A stretch of 64,000 bases of DNA from NCBI GenBank assembly GCA_973895155.1, contig OZ316897.1, forward strand, positions 20,336,001 to 20,400,000, written 5' to 3'. The DNA is from Marsupella aquatica. Lineage: Eukaryota; Marchantiophyta. Positions 11,182-23,612 of this stretch are shown here, in pieces. The notes under the pieces were generated by a model that worked only from the letters and a program-made list of their open reading frames with translations, was not told the origin of the DNA and searched no databases. A program made the translations under genes and the position numbers. The first letter of the stretch is position 1. Each line of letters opens with the position of its first letter.

Positions 11182-13872
11182 TTACCACCCATACTTTTGG
11201 TAGTCGTTTTGACTGTCACAAGTGTGTTCTTCTAGTGAAGGAACTTGTGTTGACCCCCACAAATCATTGGGGTCAGGGACCCAAAGTGGAGGCTGGAGTG
11301 CCTCTTTAGCCCTCCGCTTAGCAATCACAGCATCCAATTTTCTCTCAAAGTCCACAATACCCTGCTTTGCTTCTGAGGCAGCAGCAGCATTCTCGGGGGC
11401 AACGGATGGTGTTACAATGTTCCATAGTTCCTCGTGCGGCACCCACCCTGGCCTGTTCCTCAGATGCTTCAATAGTCCTCTCTTCACTGAGTCCAGATTC
11501 TTCAAATATCTGTCCAATGATCCAATCCACCCCCATAAGTGCAAAACTTGGATTCAAGCAAAATTGCATTATTTAGATTCAATACTTTTCTGTAGTAGTT
11601 GACTGTGGTCACTAAGGTAGGCCTTGCACATCTACTCTGACTATAATTCTATGACCACATGCCTAGACTGGGACACTCATAATTGTAGGAACATTATGAA
11701 AGAGGTATCTTAGATAATCAGCCACAAATAATCCTAGGAAAGTTTTCAGGTAAGCTTTTATCATCTAGAGGGTTTCTAAGGAACTTCATGAATACTTTAG
11801 GCTATTTTAACGCCTTTATCCCCTACTTTCCACACTATACTTGTTGAGAATGAGATGTGTTGCTATATAAAGCTGGCATAATTCAACTTAAAATTCACAA
11901 ATCTTTTAAAGGATCTATCAATTTTTGGACTAATATATGAAGTTATGTGAAGTCAGCTGCCACTAGTGGTGGTTCATGAAAGTCATCTTTAATTTGGCAT
12001 CTACTTGATCAATGAAATCCTTGCTCATCCCAGATGTTTCCATCAGAGTACAATTTGTTGGAAATGTAGCTAGCTAAGGCTTCTCTACTTTGGGGTTTAG
12101 GGTACATTCAGTCAATTGAAATGAAACCTCTACCCAGGTTGTCAGGAATTAGACTGACAGTCATGGAATCATATAAAGTGCAGAACACCTTGTAACCACA
12201 TTTATACTTTGGATATAATCACATCATATGTAACTACAAGTCAGCCAATGTTATGAAACTTGGGGAGTTCATAACATGGGCGTTAGGTACTTATCGCATG
12301 AACACAATAAGAAAAATGACAACGGGGGTGAGCACACCCCCCGCGCCGCCCCCTCCTCTTACTTCATTGGACACTCTGGTAGAGTTCAGTGTTGTGATCA
12401 ACAGTGATGACACATTTAAATAATAAAACATTCAAATCAAACCTTCTTGAAAACCTAGAATAACACATGCAAATGATACAAGATTAACACGTACTCTTAT
12501 ATTAAGCAAATTATTATTTTTGCCTCAACCTATCCTTATTTCTTTAAATCCGGCCATTATCTACTTTATAACCCTTCCAGTGCTATTGTTCTTTAGAGTT
12601 GGCCAATGAATAAAACATGCTCTATTTGTTTTTCCACAAGTCTTTGGAAGTATTCCACCACCTATTTAAATGGGCCTATATTAATTGCACGTGATGTGTC
12701 ACTTATGCAGAAGTGACTCCCTCTCCCTGAGAGCAATAGGAGACGGAATGCTTACTTAGGACAAAGAAAATTCCTTGTTGAATTCAGTAAACTATGAGAA
12801 ATTGAACAATGATTTCATCAAATGAATTAGAAGTGTGAGGAAAGGTTTACAATTTTGTGCTTGAAGTTTTCCTAAGAGGTTGAGTGGAAAACAAACTTAC
12901 TGGTCCAATTTGTACAAGTTTGTGTACTCTGGATGGAAAACATTTGGGTCCTTGTTGATACCAATGGGGATGAGATGGCCCCTTTTCCCAATTTGTTGTG
13001 GGTCAAATTGTGGCATATCTCTAGCTCGTGGGGGCTCATCATGAATGGTAGTCATCCCAACTAACTTCATTACTGTTTTCTCAGCTTTGATCCAAAGTTC
13101 CCTTTGTTCCTTTTCATGTCTGGCCAGGTCACGGAATGATTGTCGCCTTTTCTCTACTTCATCAACTCTTTTCAAGATTTTGTCAACATGTTCCTTTTGC
13201 TCCATCCTCTTCCGCCATGCATCTGTGCTTGCAATTGCCTCAACATGGTGTGCCAAAGCTTTTCTGCAACCTCTCGAATCAAATAACTACTCAAAATGTG
13301 AGAAATGGCATATGAAGCCAATGTCAAAAGATAACATGTTTTTAATGTTTAAGTTGCTTTTGCAAACATTCTTCACAAGAAACTAAAGAAAAAGCTTGAA
13401 AATGTTGTTGAATGCAATTAATTGGACAAAAAGTTGTTAGGTGTAAAAACTTAGAGAATAGTTATAGACATACCTCATGTTCAATCACATCAATTACTAA
13501 ATATTCCATTAGGCAAATAAAATGTGTAGGTCACCAGCTGTCTATGCTAACAAACATCCTGGAACAAGAGAACTGAAAGTAACTTTTCTTATATATCCCA
13601 TCTTCAATTGACTACCTGCCTGGTTCATAGTGCATTTTGTAATAATCGTGGTCATCAGGCCGAGCCCCACGATAGGTTTTATTGAAGTCCCGTCGATGGC
13701 CACCACGGTGCCAAATCTTTCGAAAGCTCTCGTACCATCTCTTGGGAGTCCTTTGCTCATCCAAAACACGGACTGCATAGATGCCTGAAATCATCTCTAT
13801 CGCCTGACCATGTCGGCCATCTCCGGGTGGTACAGGCCCACAGATCCACTCGGGCTGGATGCTTCCCACCAT
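11182..13872 (-). CDS. Three-exon gene of unrecognised family, about 315 aa
   Basis: Model: exon 1 13872-13616, exon 2 13263-12901, exon 3 11509-11182. The joints are AG|GTAGTC, ttgcag|AAAA, CA|GTAAGTTT and tggacag|ATAT, and the exon total is a multiple of three (948 nt). The start ATG has an ideal context (tcaccATGG) and gives MVGSIQPEWICGPVPPGDGR, although the frame is open further upstream and a leader exon could exist. Exon 1 holds a basic aromatic block (RKIWHRGGHRRDFNKTYRG, then DDHDYYKMHYEPG). Exon 2 is strongly helical and charged, probably coiled coil (KRMEQKEHVDKILKRVDE onward). Exon 3 has KRGLLKHLRNRPGWVPHEEL and a second charged helix (FERKLDAVIAKRRAKEAL). There is no signal peptide or membrane segment. 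The composition would suit an RNA-binding or ribosome-associated protein, but I do not recognise the family. Confidence 0.65.
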
Positions 13873-16355
13873 GGTGATGGTCTTAACGAATAATCTGGAG
13901 GCTGGTCTTTTTAGATTTCCACACAAAAATAAAGATGAGGTAGGGGTGATCTCATAATGCAACAATTGATTTTGAGAGTGTTAAAAGTGGGTACTTAGTA
14001 GGTAAGATTCAACTTTCTAATGTTACCCTTGGTTTGAAGATTCTCCTTTAATTTGGAATAAGTTGGTCTGCATTTGCACAATTGTTTTGGGGTCATATCC
14101 CTACATTCTCCCATGAGGCAAGCAGAGTAGGAGACCTATTGTAACCCAAGCTTATAGCTTTCAATTTTTTCATAGTTTAGGACTAGGCATTTTAAACTTT
14201 GATTTGAATTGGAGAGTGCATGTCAGTGACAAATGCTTCGAGAGGCTGAAACTCATAAGGGGTTTATAAAGGAATTTCCAATGCCGCCGGTAGAATGATC
14301 ACCAACGTTTTTATGAAGGAACTTGTAAACTGCTGCAATACTCTGTCTTGATAGTTTGTTATGGTTCAAACTAGATGGAGAAAATGAGGAAACTACTTTG
14401 CTTTTGTGAACCATCTCATTCAATATAGTTGCTTTTGGTGGCTGGAATTTCAAGTATCAATTGATTGCTCTTGAGATATTGAACAAGCTTGAGACAACAA
14501 CTGATTTCAAACCATTGTTTTAATTACTGTATGCTACATTTGTGAGCTTGATGTCTTTTAAGATATCTTATAGATGATGTGATACAAATGACTAGATTAA
14601 TACTTACTTTGATGTCGCTCTATGACTGCTACTGATCAAACCTAGGTTTTAAAAATTTTAAACCTTTGCTGAAAGGTTTTTTGAAAGGGATTGGAAGCAG
14701 CTTCATGAAGAGACACTACTTCCCTCAAACCCACTCCTTTATAACAAACACTATGTCAGACCCAGCTACATACTGCACTTCTCCAGAGCAGTATGTAAGT
14801 TCATAGAGCTTGCTTAGCAGTCCAGGCCCTTTCCCTAACCAGCCTAATTATACATTGTGAGGCTGCCTTGACTGCCCTTCATGGACTACATCCACCCACA
14901 ACCATATTATAATCAGGTTCCACTCTCCCTAGAAAATGCTGAGAGGATTATTTGCAGTTTAATAGAGACCATTGCTCTATGCTTTGTTACCCATTCTGCA
15001 TTTTGGCACATGGCCCATCTGGTATGGTGGGCAATTTCCAGAATTCTTTCTGCCATAAGATTTTGAGTTGGACTGTCTAGTTCTTTTTCCTTTTGCCAAT
15101 GTCTCTCACAGTGTATTAAAGCACACGGGTGTTTGTCCACTGTAGTATTTTGGATTCTCTGAGCATCTGACTTATTTGCCATGGTTAAGACAAGAATTCA
15201 CAAGGAAATTGCCTCTATCATTGCTATTGGAGAGAGTTTTCTTCATTTGTGTCTTGGCCTCTATTGTCACACTCGATTTGCACTATCCAACTCGGAGTTG
15301 GGGGGGGGGGGGGGGGTTGTCCAGAGTGTAGAGGCCAATGCATCTCGGTCAAATGTGACCCCTTAATTTAGCTTTAAATAAAGTTGTATGACACCAATCT
15401 AGTGGTGGGATGTACCATTTTTTAAATTATAATAGATTTTCCTTCCACTCAGTTTTTTCAAAGTCTTTTCTCAAACTGATTAATAAAACCCAAATACTTT
15501 GTTGCTCCTGATGGGTCACTTCCATGGAAGTGTATTGCCCAAGCTACCCTATCATCTATCTCCACATCAATTTGCACTTGGGGTTAGGATATGAGATAAT
15601 CCTTTGGGAGATCCTCTCACTATTGCACACTCAAGTGCGCAGTTGGATGACACTCACATGATTGATCAGGTTATTTTAGTAATTCCTAGCCACCCATCGA
15701 GCACGATTGGTGCTCCTATATTTACAGATTCACTCCGTGAAAAACCATCCGTACAACCTTTCAAGTTTACCCTCAAATTTAGACCCCTAAACCCTGTTGG
15801 GGTTCGCTGGCTGGGGTGAAAAGAATGAACTTAGATCTTCAAGTTAGGATTGCTGCCCGCTCAAGCTTTGCTAACAGGCCTAGAAACATGTCGCTTCGTT
15901 GTTTTGAATTGTTGGCTGGCCCATGCTTTTGTGATGCCCCATCTCCTCCTGCTGCTGCTTCCACTGATTCCCTGCCATTGGAGCTCTGCTGAGAGCTCAC
16001 TCGTTCACAACCACCTCCTGTTTCACCACCCTGCCCTATGTCCCCATCCCAACCACCTGATTTGCTGCGTCCAAGCCCAGGCAGTCTGCTCACCCACCCA
16101 TCCAGTTTTGTGCATGCTGTGTCCTCAGCTCGTTGAGCTCTGGTTGCCGGCCAATCAGGTTCAGATCTCAATATTAAATCAATAATGCTTGTATGTACGT
16201 GTAACTTACAAATGCTTGGCACGGTTACAGGACCTCCTTCTAGCTAGATCTAAGACAAAGAATTACATGGCTACGGAAAATAGCTCTTAGCCTGAGTTAG
16301 ATTTGATACATAATTGGCACTTCACTGGAAGAATGAACGAGAGTTACAGAAATAC
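13873..16355. other. Intergenic stretch, no supported gene
   Basis: It holds the upstream region of the 315-aa gene and the 3' flank of the DUF2306 gene. Open frames at 14253-15366 and 15839-16222 lack domains; the latter is a low-complexity Gly/Ser/Gln frame. The poly-G tract at 15300 lies here. Confidence 0.45.
15300..15316. repeat. Poly-G run of 17 bases
   Basis: Seventeen consecutive G follow 'ctcggagtt' directly. The length is likely polymorphic and prone to sequencing error. It could form a G-quadruplex on the plus strand. Confidence 0.9.
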
Positions 16356-18035
16356 TCAAACATTGTTATCTACGAGCTTATAGTGAACATCACAATTGTT
16401 CTTTGGAGGTTGAATGAGCTCCAGTTCTTCGGTAGCTGATGTCTCGTCATACGAAACCCCAGGGTCGCTGGTTCTTACCTTGGGTTCCAACAACACTCTT
16501 TGAATATACAGCTCTGATGCTCCAAGGAAGAGGATGGGAGCAGTTACAGCTGACGCCTCCATCGCCACAGGATATGATAGTCCCAAGGCCACAAACAAGC
16601 CTGGAAATAATCTCAAAGACAATATGGCATATCTGCCAATACCAAAGTTCAACACCCGTTAGAATTCAAAAGATTTGAGTGTTCAACAAACGATCGAAAT
16701 CTGCGGTACAAATCAACACTTCAACACTCCACCAAACAATCAAATCTGCGGTACAGATCCTTCAGGAAAGTAAGGCGGGGACCTGATAAGGATGAACTGG
16801 AAACGAAGGTATTCACTCACCCTGTGGCAGCACCTCGAATCATGTACTGCTGATGGACTTGAAACTTCCTCTTCCTGGCCATCGTCACGGCAATGAAGAG
16901 AAAGTAGAGCATGACCACGCCTTGTAAAGTGAAGACAACCTGCGCCACGGGCCCAAACTCTGTGTTCGGGACAAGAAAGAAGGCCCCTGTGAAAGCGCTC
17001 ACAACTCCCGCAGCCACGAAGACATAGCCGAGCACTCTGTGGATTGTGGGGAATTTCTTCCTGAACGATGGGCTGAATTGAAAGAGCCCCGTGCTGATGT
17101 AAAGTTCAGCTGCAACTGAATGAATCTGAATGAACAAAATAACACTCATAAGCACCGGGTTTCATTGACAAGTACTCCTTGAATCACTGCTGATTTGCCA
17201 TTAACTTGGGCAATGAATGTAAAGGAAACGAACTAGGCTACAGTGCTGAAGGCTGTCAAGCGCAAGGCTTAGTACTGACAATTTCTTTGATCTAGTAGAA
17301 GAAAACTGGACAACGAATCTCAATGAAGAAACCGAATCATTCAACTGCGGCATTTGCATTCATTGACGTCCTTACACATCGGGCCTCGTCACACATGTAT
17401 ATATTTGTTGGACAGTCTCCGGAAATAAGAGAAATGCAGTGACTAGGCATGAGGAAAAATGCTCTAACAGAAACCAACTGTGCACTCCTATTGTTTAGTA
17501 GAGAGGACTGAGGACGTCACTGGAATAGCTTCCGGGTAATGGCTGCATGGATTCTGGTTTTATAGGACCTCATGACACAGCGGATTGAAGGGAAAAACCG
17601 ATCAGTAGGAACGGCTGCTTAATGTAGACGTCCATTAGAAAATTGGAATAGTGTCAGGAATGATTGAAAGACTTGTAACAACAGTAAAATCACCGTCATT
17701 ACAAAATTAGGAAAATTTTGGTTCTCCAATGTGGTCATACACTCAGAAATTAGCCGAAGATCTAACAGTCTACCGCTTCCTAATCGAATCCAGCCGCTCG
17801 TCATACCCATCCTTTATGCCAGCTCGATTTACAATCTTACCTGCCATGCTCGGAGATTATGCAGAATATTGAGTCCTGCAATATCATGCTTCCCTTGAAC
17901 CCAGGTCAGGGTTATCATTTTGTAAACCTCAAAATCCCCTTTCACGAACACGGCAGCATACAATGAAAAAGGAACAGACATAGCCAAAATTAGCCACCAG
18001 CCCGCTGCCCCCCAGGACGACGGTTTCGACCCCAT
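16356..18035 (-). CDS. DUF2306-type multi-pass membrane protein, three exons, 258 aa
   Basis: Model: exon 1 18035-17841, exon 2 17125-16821, exon 3 16632-16356. The joints are TGGCAG|GTAAGA, ttcattcag|ATTC, ACAGG|GTGAGT and ttggcag|ATAT; the total is 777 nt with a continuous frame. The protein has hydrophobic segments at about 10-30 (GWWLILAMSVPFSLYAAVFV), 60-80, 95-120 (VLGYVFVAAGVVSAFTGAFF), 130-150 (VVFTLQGVVMLYFLFIAVTM) and 175-215. The motifs HNLRAWQ, KKFPTIHRVLGYVFV and HQQYMIRGAATGYAILSLR match the DUF2306 family pattern (conserved His and Arg facing the membrane), a group common in bacteria and fungi. The reaction is unknown; conserved histidines could bind heme or metal, but that is a guess. 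The C-terminal 60 residues are hydrophilic and acidic. Gene structure looks intact. Confidence 0.75.
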
Positions 18036-18047
18036 TGTTCACCGCCT

Positions 18048-18165
18048 ACTGAAATGCTATTACCCACCCAGCCAACTGTAGCTCATCCGTCTCTCAAGCT
18101 CGATTCACTGAAATGCTATTACCCACCCAGCCAACTGTAGCTCATCCGTCTCTCAAGCTCGATTC
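18048..18165. repeat. Perfect 59-bp tandem duplication upstream of the DUF2306 gene
   Basis: Two identical copies (18048-18106 and 18107-18165) start 'actgaaatgctattaccca' and end 'ctctcaagctcgattc'. The first begins 12 bp upstream of the start codon on the gene's strand, so the duplication lies in the 5' UTR or core promoter. Confidence 0.95.
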
Positions 18166-19179
18166 AGCCCACGACAATTGAGTGAAATGTTACCAGGCAA
18201 AGAGGCCCTAGCCCACCCACGACCATCGAGTGAAATGTGTCAAGGCGAAGAATTAGAAGCCCAGGACAAACTCATACGCACTCGGAAGACTGTCAGCAAA
18301 ATTCGTTCAATGCTTCAAGGCCAGAAATCGTTCTGGCCATATAAACCTTCACAGTTCACACCCAATACTAAAGTGTCCGCGTCTTACAGAAAAGACACAG
18401 ACTTTTCTCTCTCTGCTTCAAGGCCACAGTTCGTTCTGCGCATGTACCTCAAAAGATATTTTTGATGCAACAGTAACACGAAACAGAGAGAAGCTTCGTT
18501 TTGCCAATAATATAAGCCTTGAATCTCAGCTCTACTACTACTGTAGTACTCTACAGCCGGCTCCCTCTAACTGCAAATTCCTTGAGGGCAAAACTGATTT
18601 AGTGCAAGGCATCATGTTCTTCGCTTTTGTTTCACACTGAGTCTGCACTTTATTTGCACCATTTCTAAGCACCAATGGGCCTGGAATCATTTCGCTAAAC
18701 AACAGCTCAATAAAAGCGCAAAACCCTCCATAATTGCATTGTGTACTCTACGCACAATCCCATCAATTGCATCTACTAATAAGTGAGTACCTTCTCTTAG
18801 AGTAAAAATGCACTTATGGAGTTGGACACTGAATTTAGGGCAGAGAGGTACACTTTGTGTAACAAGTCATGAGACTGCTCTTTTGCAGAGGCGCCACTGA
18901 TCGATGACTGCAAATATTGGGGGGTTGCACTTATCAAGGAATGCAAAAACTGGTTTAGTGCACACCGACCCATCTTCCCAAGAGTGTGCACTTAAAGAGA
19001 GTTAACTAGTTACTCATAACAATACACACAGTTTGCTCTCTTATTTCTCTTCATAAGTAGGTGGAAAATTTATGTCTAAGAGTGTTAATCGAGACTTTCT
19101 TGTATAAGGAACAATAAAAAAGCAGCATTAATAAGGTGTACTGTGGTAACCGTAAAGTGCCGACAAGCATGAGGTGTAC
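18166..19179. other. Upstream region of the DUF2306 gene, no gene seen
   Basis: This stretch holds the likely promoter of the minus-strand DUF2306 gene. 'cccacgac(a/c)a(t/c)(t/c)gagtgaaatgt' occurs twice (near 18169 and 18219). There is no supported coding region. Confidence 0.4.
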
Positions 19180-19650
19180 TGTGCAAAGTGTTGGGTGCCC
19201 ACACGAATAACTTGTAGTTTGCTACCTCACAAGTGCCCACCAGTTGAGCTGATTTTCCATACCACCATAGACCCAATTATTATTTTATATATATCATTGA
19301 GTGTTGTTCTTGCTAGGTATCTGGCTGCTATTTTTCGATAGTAACTAAGTGCTGAGTGTCCACAGGAATAAGGTGCAGTGTGCTACCTGACAAGTGCCCT
19401 CAGATTGAACAGATTTTCCTTACCACCATAAACCCAATTGTCATTTCATATCATTGAGTGTTGTTCCATCTACATATCAGTCAATACTTTTTATGCGAAA
19501 TGTCAAGTGCCCATAGGAATAAGGTCTAGTGTGCTACATGACAAGTGCCTAGAGGTTGAATGGATTTCCATAGCACCATAAACCCATTTAATTTATATCA
19601 TTGAGTGTTGGACATTCTATGTATGTATCTGCTACTTTTTCGTATGAAAC
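19180..19650. repeat. Three diverged tandem repeats of about 150 bp
   Basis: Copies begin near 19188, 19353 and 19505. Each has 'gtgtgctac(c/a)t(g/c)acaagtgcc', then '(t/a)ttcc.ta.caccata(a/g)accca' and 'atatcattgagtgttg'. They share order and spacing but differ by many substitutions, so this is an old local duplication without coding potential. Confidence 0.75.
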
Positions 19651-21404
19651 GTGTGATACAACAATGCGCATGATTGTGTCGTCATGTATTGTGGAGCTCT
19701 TCTGGGTCCCTCTTGGTCTTTGTGCGTATTTAATTTACCTGGTATTATATTGATTGACACTAACATAGTAGGGTGTGTCAAAGATGCTCCTGGCAACTGA
19801 ACTACCAACTTTCCTGAGTAGGTCCAGAAGGAATATGGGCAAATTCTTATGGATCACTACCCCGCAAGAGTTGTCACAAGATGTTCCTGCAGCCCACAAG
19901 AGTTTTGAGGACAGAAGTTTGAGTCAATGCAAACACTTTGCAACAAATTAACCAGGGTTTGCCCAAGACGAGGAAAAAGTTTGATTCCCTCCGGACTTTC
20001 CTACCTGATAGAAAGCACGCACGATGGCTTTATGACAAGCAATATGTGCTACCCATTGACACCCTCTAGTCAATCCACCTCTTGCCTCAAGGGCGGGTCC
20101 AGGCCACCAAACAGCTGGGGTTGAGGATGGCTTTACAAGACATGGGGGCTCTTGTGTGCCTTTGTCACAATAGCAAAGTGGAGGGCCACTTCTTGTTCTA
20201 AAGATAAAGTTGAGACCAGAAGTATTTTGGAATGAGATTCAATAAATGCAACTCCCTTGAATGAATGAGGCAAAGTTTGGAACGTCTTGGGCCACCTTTG
20301 GAGGTGATCTTAATTTCTAGAGCATATAGGCGTTGTCTTGGGCCCATTGTTTGCTATACAGGATCCATTTAGACATGATACCCAAATGGACCGTCCTTAT
20401 TCTTGTAAAGTCCTAGACTCTATGTAAACTAATGGAATATGCGTGATCAGGCCCTCTCTCTCTTTAATTCCATCTCCCCATAAAGATTTCCCTTGTCACC
20501 AATAAGAATTAGAGAAAATAACAAAATTGTTCAAAATGGATTTAGAATACCCTTTTGCTGAGGGCCCAAGGTTGTAAAGCCAACTGCAACTTTTTTTTCA
20601 CTCATATATGATCCAGATTTAATCTTAGAGGGAAGAAAGGAAGCAATTGTCCCCAAGACTTGTAAAGCTGGGTTGACAAGCATGTCTGTCAGTGCGGTTA
20701 TTCAACTCTTTATTAATAGGGCAATCTATGTCAAATCTGTGATTGCCAAAAAACCATGGGTATGAATAAAACCTCAGTAAGCACTTGCTGGCACTCTTCT
20801 CCACTTAGGATTGAGAGTACAAGGAACACCTAAATAGCCTGTAAATCCAACGCTGTCCAATGACATGAAACTTAGGGCTCCGATGAAAGGGCAGTGCATG
20901 TAGACAATCCTGAAAAACAAAGCCCTTTACATAACTGGTGGTGGCCACTAAGTGAGCAAGACATTCCCCTGACTGAGTGAGGCAGTCCTGACAACACTAA
21001 TCTAGGACTTCAAAGGGCAAGGCACGGAAACTTTCCGGCCTTTCACCCTCCCAACGTTTGATATTCAAATAAGACTACCACAAGCAGGTATTACATTTCA
21101 TGCAGCCTCAATTTCTTGCATTAATAGTTCCCTGTACACTATGCATTAATAGTTCCCTGTAAACTGGCTCCTTGGTGCTTTCAACACTTATTAGAGGGTA
21201 GGATCAAGTTGCTACAGCAGATCCTGATTTTTGCTAAAGTTTCACATTCTGAAGGACCACTTTCTGAAAGGCACATGCAAGACAGCCCTAAAGCAAATGT
21301 CATCTCATGTAAGGTGTTTTTCAATGAGACTTTTTTTTCAATCAATGACATCTCAATAGCATGTCAAACCAAACCTGTCAAGTGATTTGTAACAAAGGGC
21401 TTTG
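19651..21404. other. Intergenic stretch, no supported gene
   Basis: Mostly unstructured AT-leaning sequence. Two copies of 'attaatagttccctgta' lie 24 bp apart near 21121 and 21145. The left half of the host repeat described with the solo LTR begins near 21340. Confidence 0.4.
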
Positions 21405-22420
21405 TGTTGAGCATAGACGACAATTACAACGACAAGCCCATGAACCATCCAACGCACAAGAGTCGACACAGAGAGATACTTGGTTCACCTCCACATGAGT
21501 CTACGTCCACGGGAACACACAAGAGCTTTACTGCACTCTAGGCCGACCGGCCATACCAAACATCCACAACACAAGCTCTCCCTATCTCTCAACTAACTCC
21601 GTAAGAATGAGCCTAAGTTCCCACTCTCCAAGCAAACACCACTTGGTTATAGAGTGTGTACAACATGACTAACCTAACCGGCCAAGTCTGTGACTAAAGT
21701 TAGTCTTAACTCTGGTACAGTCGTAACTCTAGACCTAAGAGTAAATCCTAACACTTTGATGAAATCTAAGCAAATGTCACTTCACATAAACAAAGCGTCA
21801 TTTCAAGGAAAAGAAAAAGCTAGCCTCATCTGACCATCATCCAGCCTTCTGTAGAAAGGAATTTGGGGGACCTTCTATACATACCAAGCTGCCAACATAC
21901 AAAGAAGGCCAAACCAGGAGACAAGATCCCAATGGTGGAAGACCAAATAAAGGGGGGAAAGAGAAATAGAGAGAAACCCCAAAAAGACCAAAGAGGCCCC
22001 ACAAACCCAGGAGTCACATCCAACCCCAAAGGGCAAAATGCTCACAAAGGATAAGAGAAGACCTAAACCCTACTCACACGAGAATTGAAAAGCCTAGTAA
22101 AGCTATGGAGTATTAAGATAAAACCAAAACCCTCCTCCTCTCCAGAAGATTGAAAAGCCTAGTAAAGTTATGGAGTAAACCCCATAGGAGGGTCACCTTC
22201 TCCTCTCCATTTATGATTAATAGTCTTTTTTTCTTCTAACAAATGACACCTCAATAGCAGGTGAAACCAAACCTTTCCAGTGACCCGAAACGAAGGGCTC
22301 TTATGAAATCTAATGCAGATGACATTTTATATAAAGCGTCGTTTCGAGGGAAAGAAAAAGCTCGAAACGAAGGGCCCCGATGAAATCTAAAGCAGATGGC
22401 ATTTTATGTAAAGCTTCACC
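21340..22420. repeat. Dispersed/tandem host repeat around the solo LTR
   Basis: 'aatgaca(t/c)ctcaatagca' followed by 'aaaccaaacct', 'tgaaatctaa' and 'gaaaagaaaaagct'-like blocks occurs on both sides of the LTR (21340-21404 continuing at 21754-21822) and again at 22240-22360. A further partial copy, 'cgaaacgaagggcccc', runs to 22420. The LTR therefore inserted into one copy of this repeat. A shorter relative is near 20855. Confidence 0.65.
21405..21753. mobile_element. Solo LTR of a Ty1/copia element (349 bp) with CTTTG target duplication
   Basis: It begins TGTTGAGCATAGACGAC and ends GTAAATCCTAACA, and it is flanked on both sides by CTTTG (21400-21404 and 21754-21758). The sequence matches the 511-bp LTRs of Copia-2 along its length (for example 'aagcccatgaaccatccaac', 'acgtccacgggaacacacaa', 'aagctctccctatctctcaa') but lacks the 18-bp repeat block. 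No internal sequence remains, so this is the product of LTR-LTR recombination. Confidence 0.9.
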
Positions 22421-22431
22421 TGCTAGGGGAT

Positions 22432-23612
22432 CGCAGTTGCAACCTCGGTGGATTGCTATGGCTTGGAGAACTCCATGATTGTAATAAGGAAAGGGCTTTT
22501 GAGCCAGTCAGGGATTTACCCTACACTGCTGTTTATTCTTGCCAGAGCGAAGCAAAGGAGAAGGGACAGGGAGTGGAGCAGAAGCTAGCAGCGATGGTTT
22601 GATGGTCTGTGCATTCGAGATGTGCTTCCAGCGACTAGATCGATAATTTATGTTCGTGGATGAGTCTTTCTCTTGCTGTTATGTTCCTGTCCCTGTGTGG
22701 CGGAGCTGTAAGCGAATGAGGAACGCGAAGAAGCTTCTTCAGTTACATTAGTCACCCCTTTCTGACCTGGCTGTTCAAATCAGTGGACGGGAGCTGCAGT
22801 CCCACTGTACATACTTGACATCTTGGTGGTCCCATTCCAGAACCGAGGGCGGCGGTGAATCGAGCCGTGAATCTGAAAGAAATCTGCTAGGGGTCGGTTA
22901 AGATTGAGCTTCGTGTTGTCTGCTCGAAGTCTAATGCTGTGGACGTCGTTCTTCAGGTACGCCAAATCGAACTTGCTCATCTAAGTGTGCAGGGTTCCTC
23001 TCGATCCTGGGATTAGATCTGCAGTCTTCCCATCGATAAACTTCTTGTGTTTTCTAATAGTCCACCATCTTGGAGTTCAGTCTACGTACAAAGCACTTTG
23101 TGTACCTTTGAGTGGTGTATCGCACTTTTTGTATCATGTTCAGTAACTACGATGGGAAAACTAGTAGTCCTTAGCTTGGTCATCGGCTTGCGTGATCCGG
23201 GCTGCTTCTAATGGATCTTGGTGCAACGATGATACAAGTACGGTGCTGCGTCTCGGTTTGCAGCCGAGCATGCTTCTTTGGTGCCTCAATGTCAGTGAGT
23301 GCTACGGCATACAGGACTGGACATTTCGAGAGAGCTTGTAGGGCTTGATGATCCGGACATTGAGACACTACGTCTGGGATCAAGTGCAGGCACTTGTTTG
23401 TTATGCATACCTCATGAAAGCACAGCCTTGGTGCTTGTGAAGAATGTGTCCCAAGCACGTTCATATTTGGTCTCGAGAATACGGTTTAATTTGGTAGAAG
23501 ATGGTAACTTGTTACCGGTTTGCCGACCATAACTGGATCTGTTGGAAAAACCGCAGGTTTAATCGATAAAGCCATATCCAGTTTAGTTCCTGTGGAAGAT
23601 CGCGCAGGCAAA
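22432..23612 (+). promoter_or_regulatory. HNL-1 5' region with a block conserved upstream of HNL-2
   Basis: 'ctcggtggattgctatggct' at about 22445, followed by 'gagccagt.aggg' and 'gtttattcttg..gagcg', matches 33678-33785 upstream of HNL-2. The block is about 1.1 kb from the HNL-1 start codon but only about 0.25 kb from the HNL-2 one, so HNL-1 has gained sequence (or HNL-2 lost it) in between. It marks a shared ancestral promoter or 5' UTR. The first coding exon may be preceded by a non-coding exon. Transcription start sites cannot be read from the sequence. Confidence 0.45.

Noticed and set aside
15839-16222. Minus-strand 127-codon frame next to the DUF2306 gene.
   Set aside because: Low-complexity Gly/Ser/Gln composition, no family recognised, and no link to the neighbouring exons.
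22780-22980. Minus-strand 66-codon frame upstream of HNL-1.
   Set aside because: It lies in the HNL-1 5' region, is not shared by HNL-2 and has no recognisable domain.
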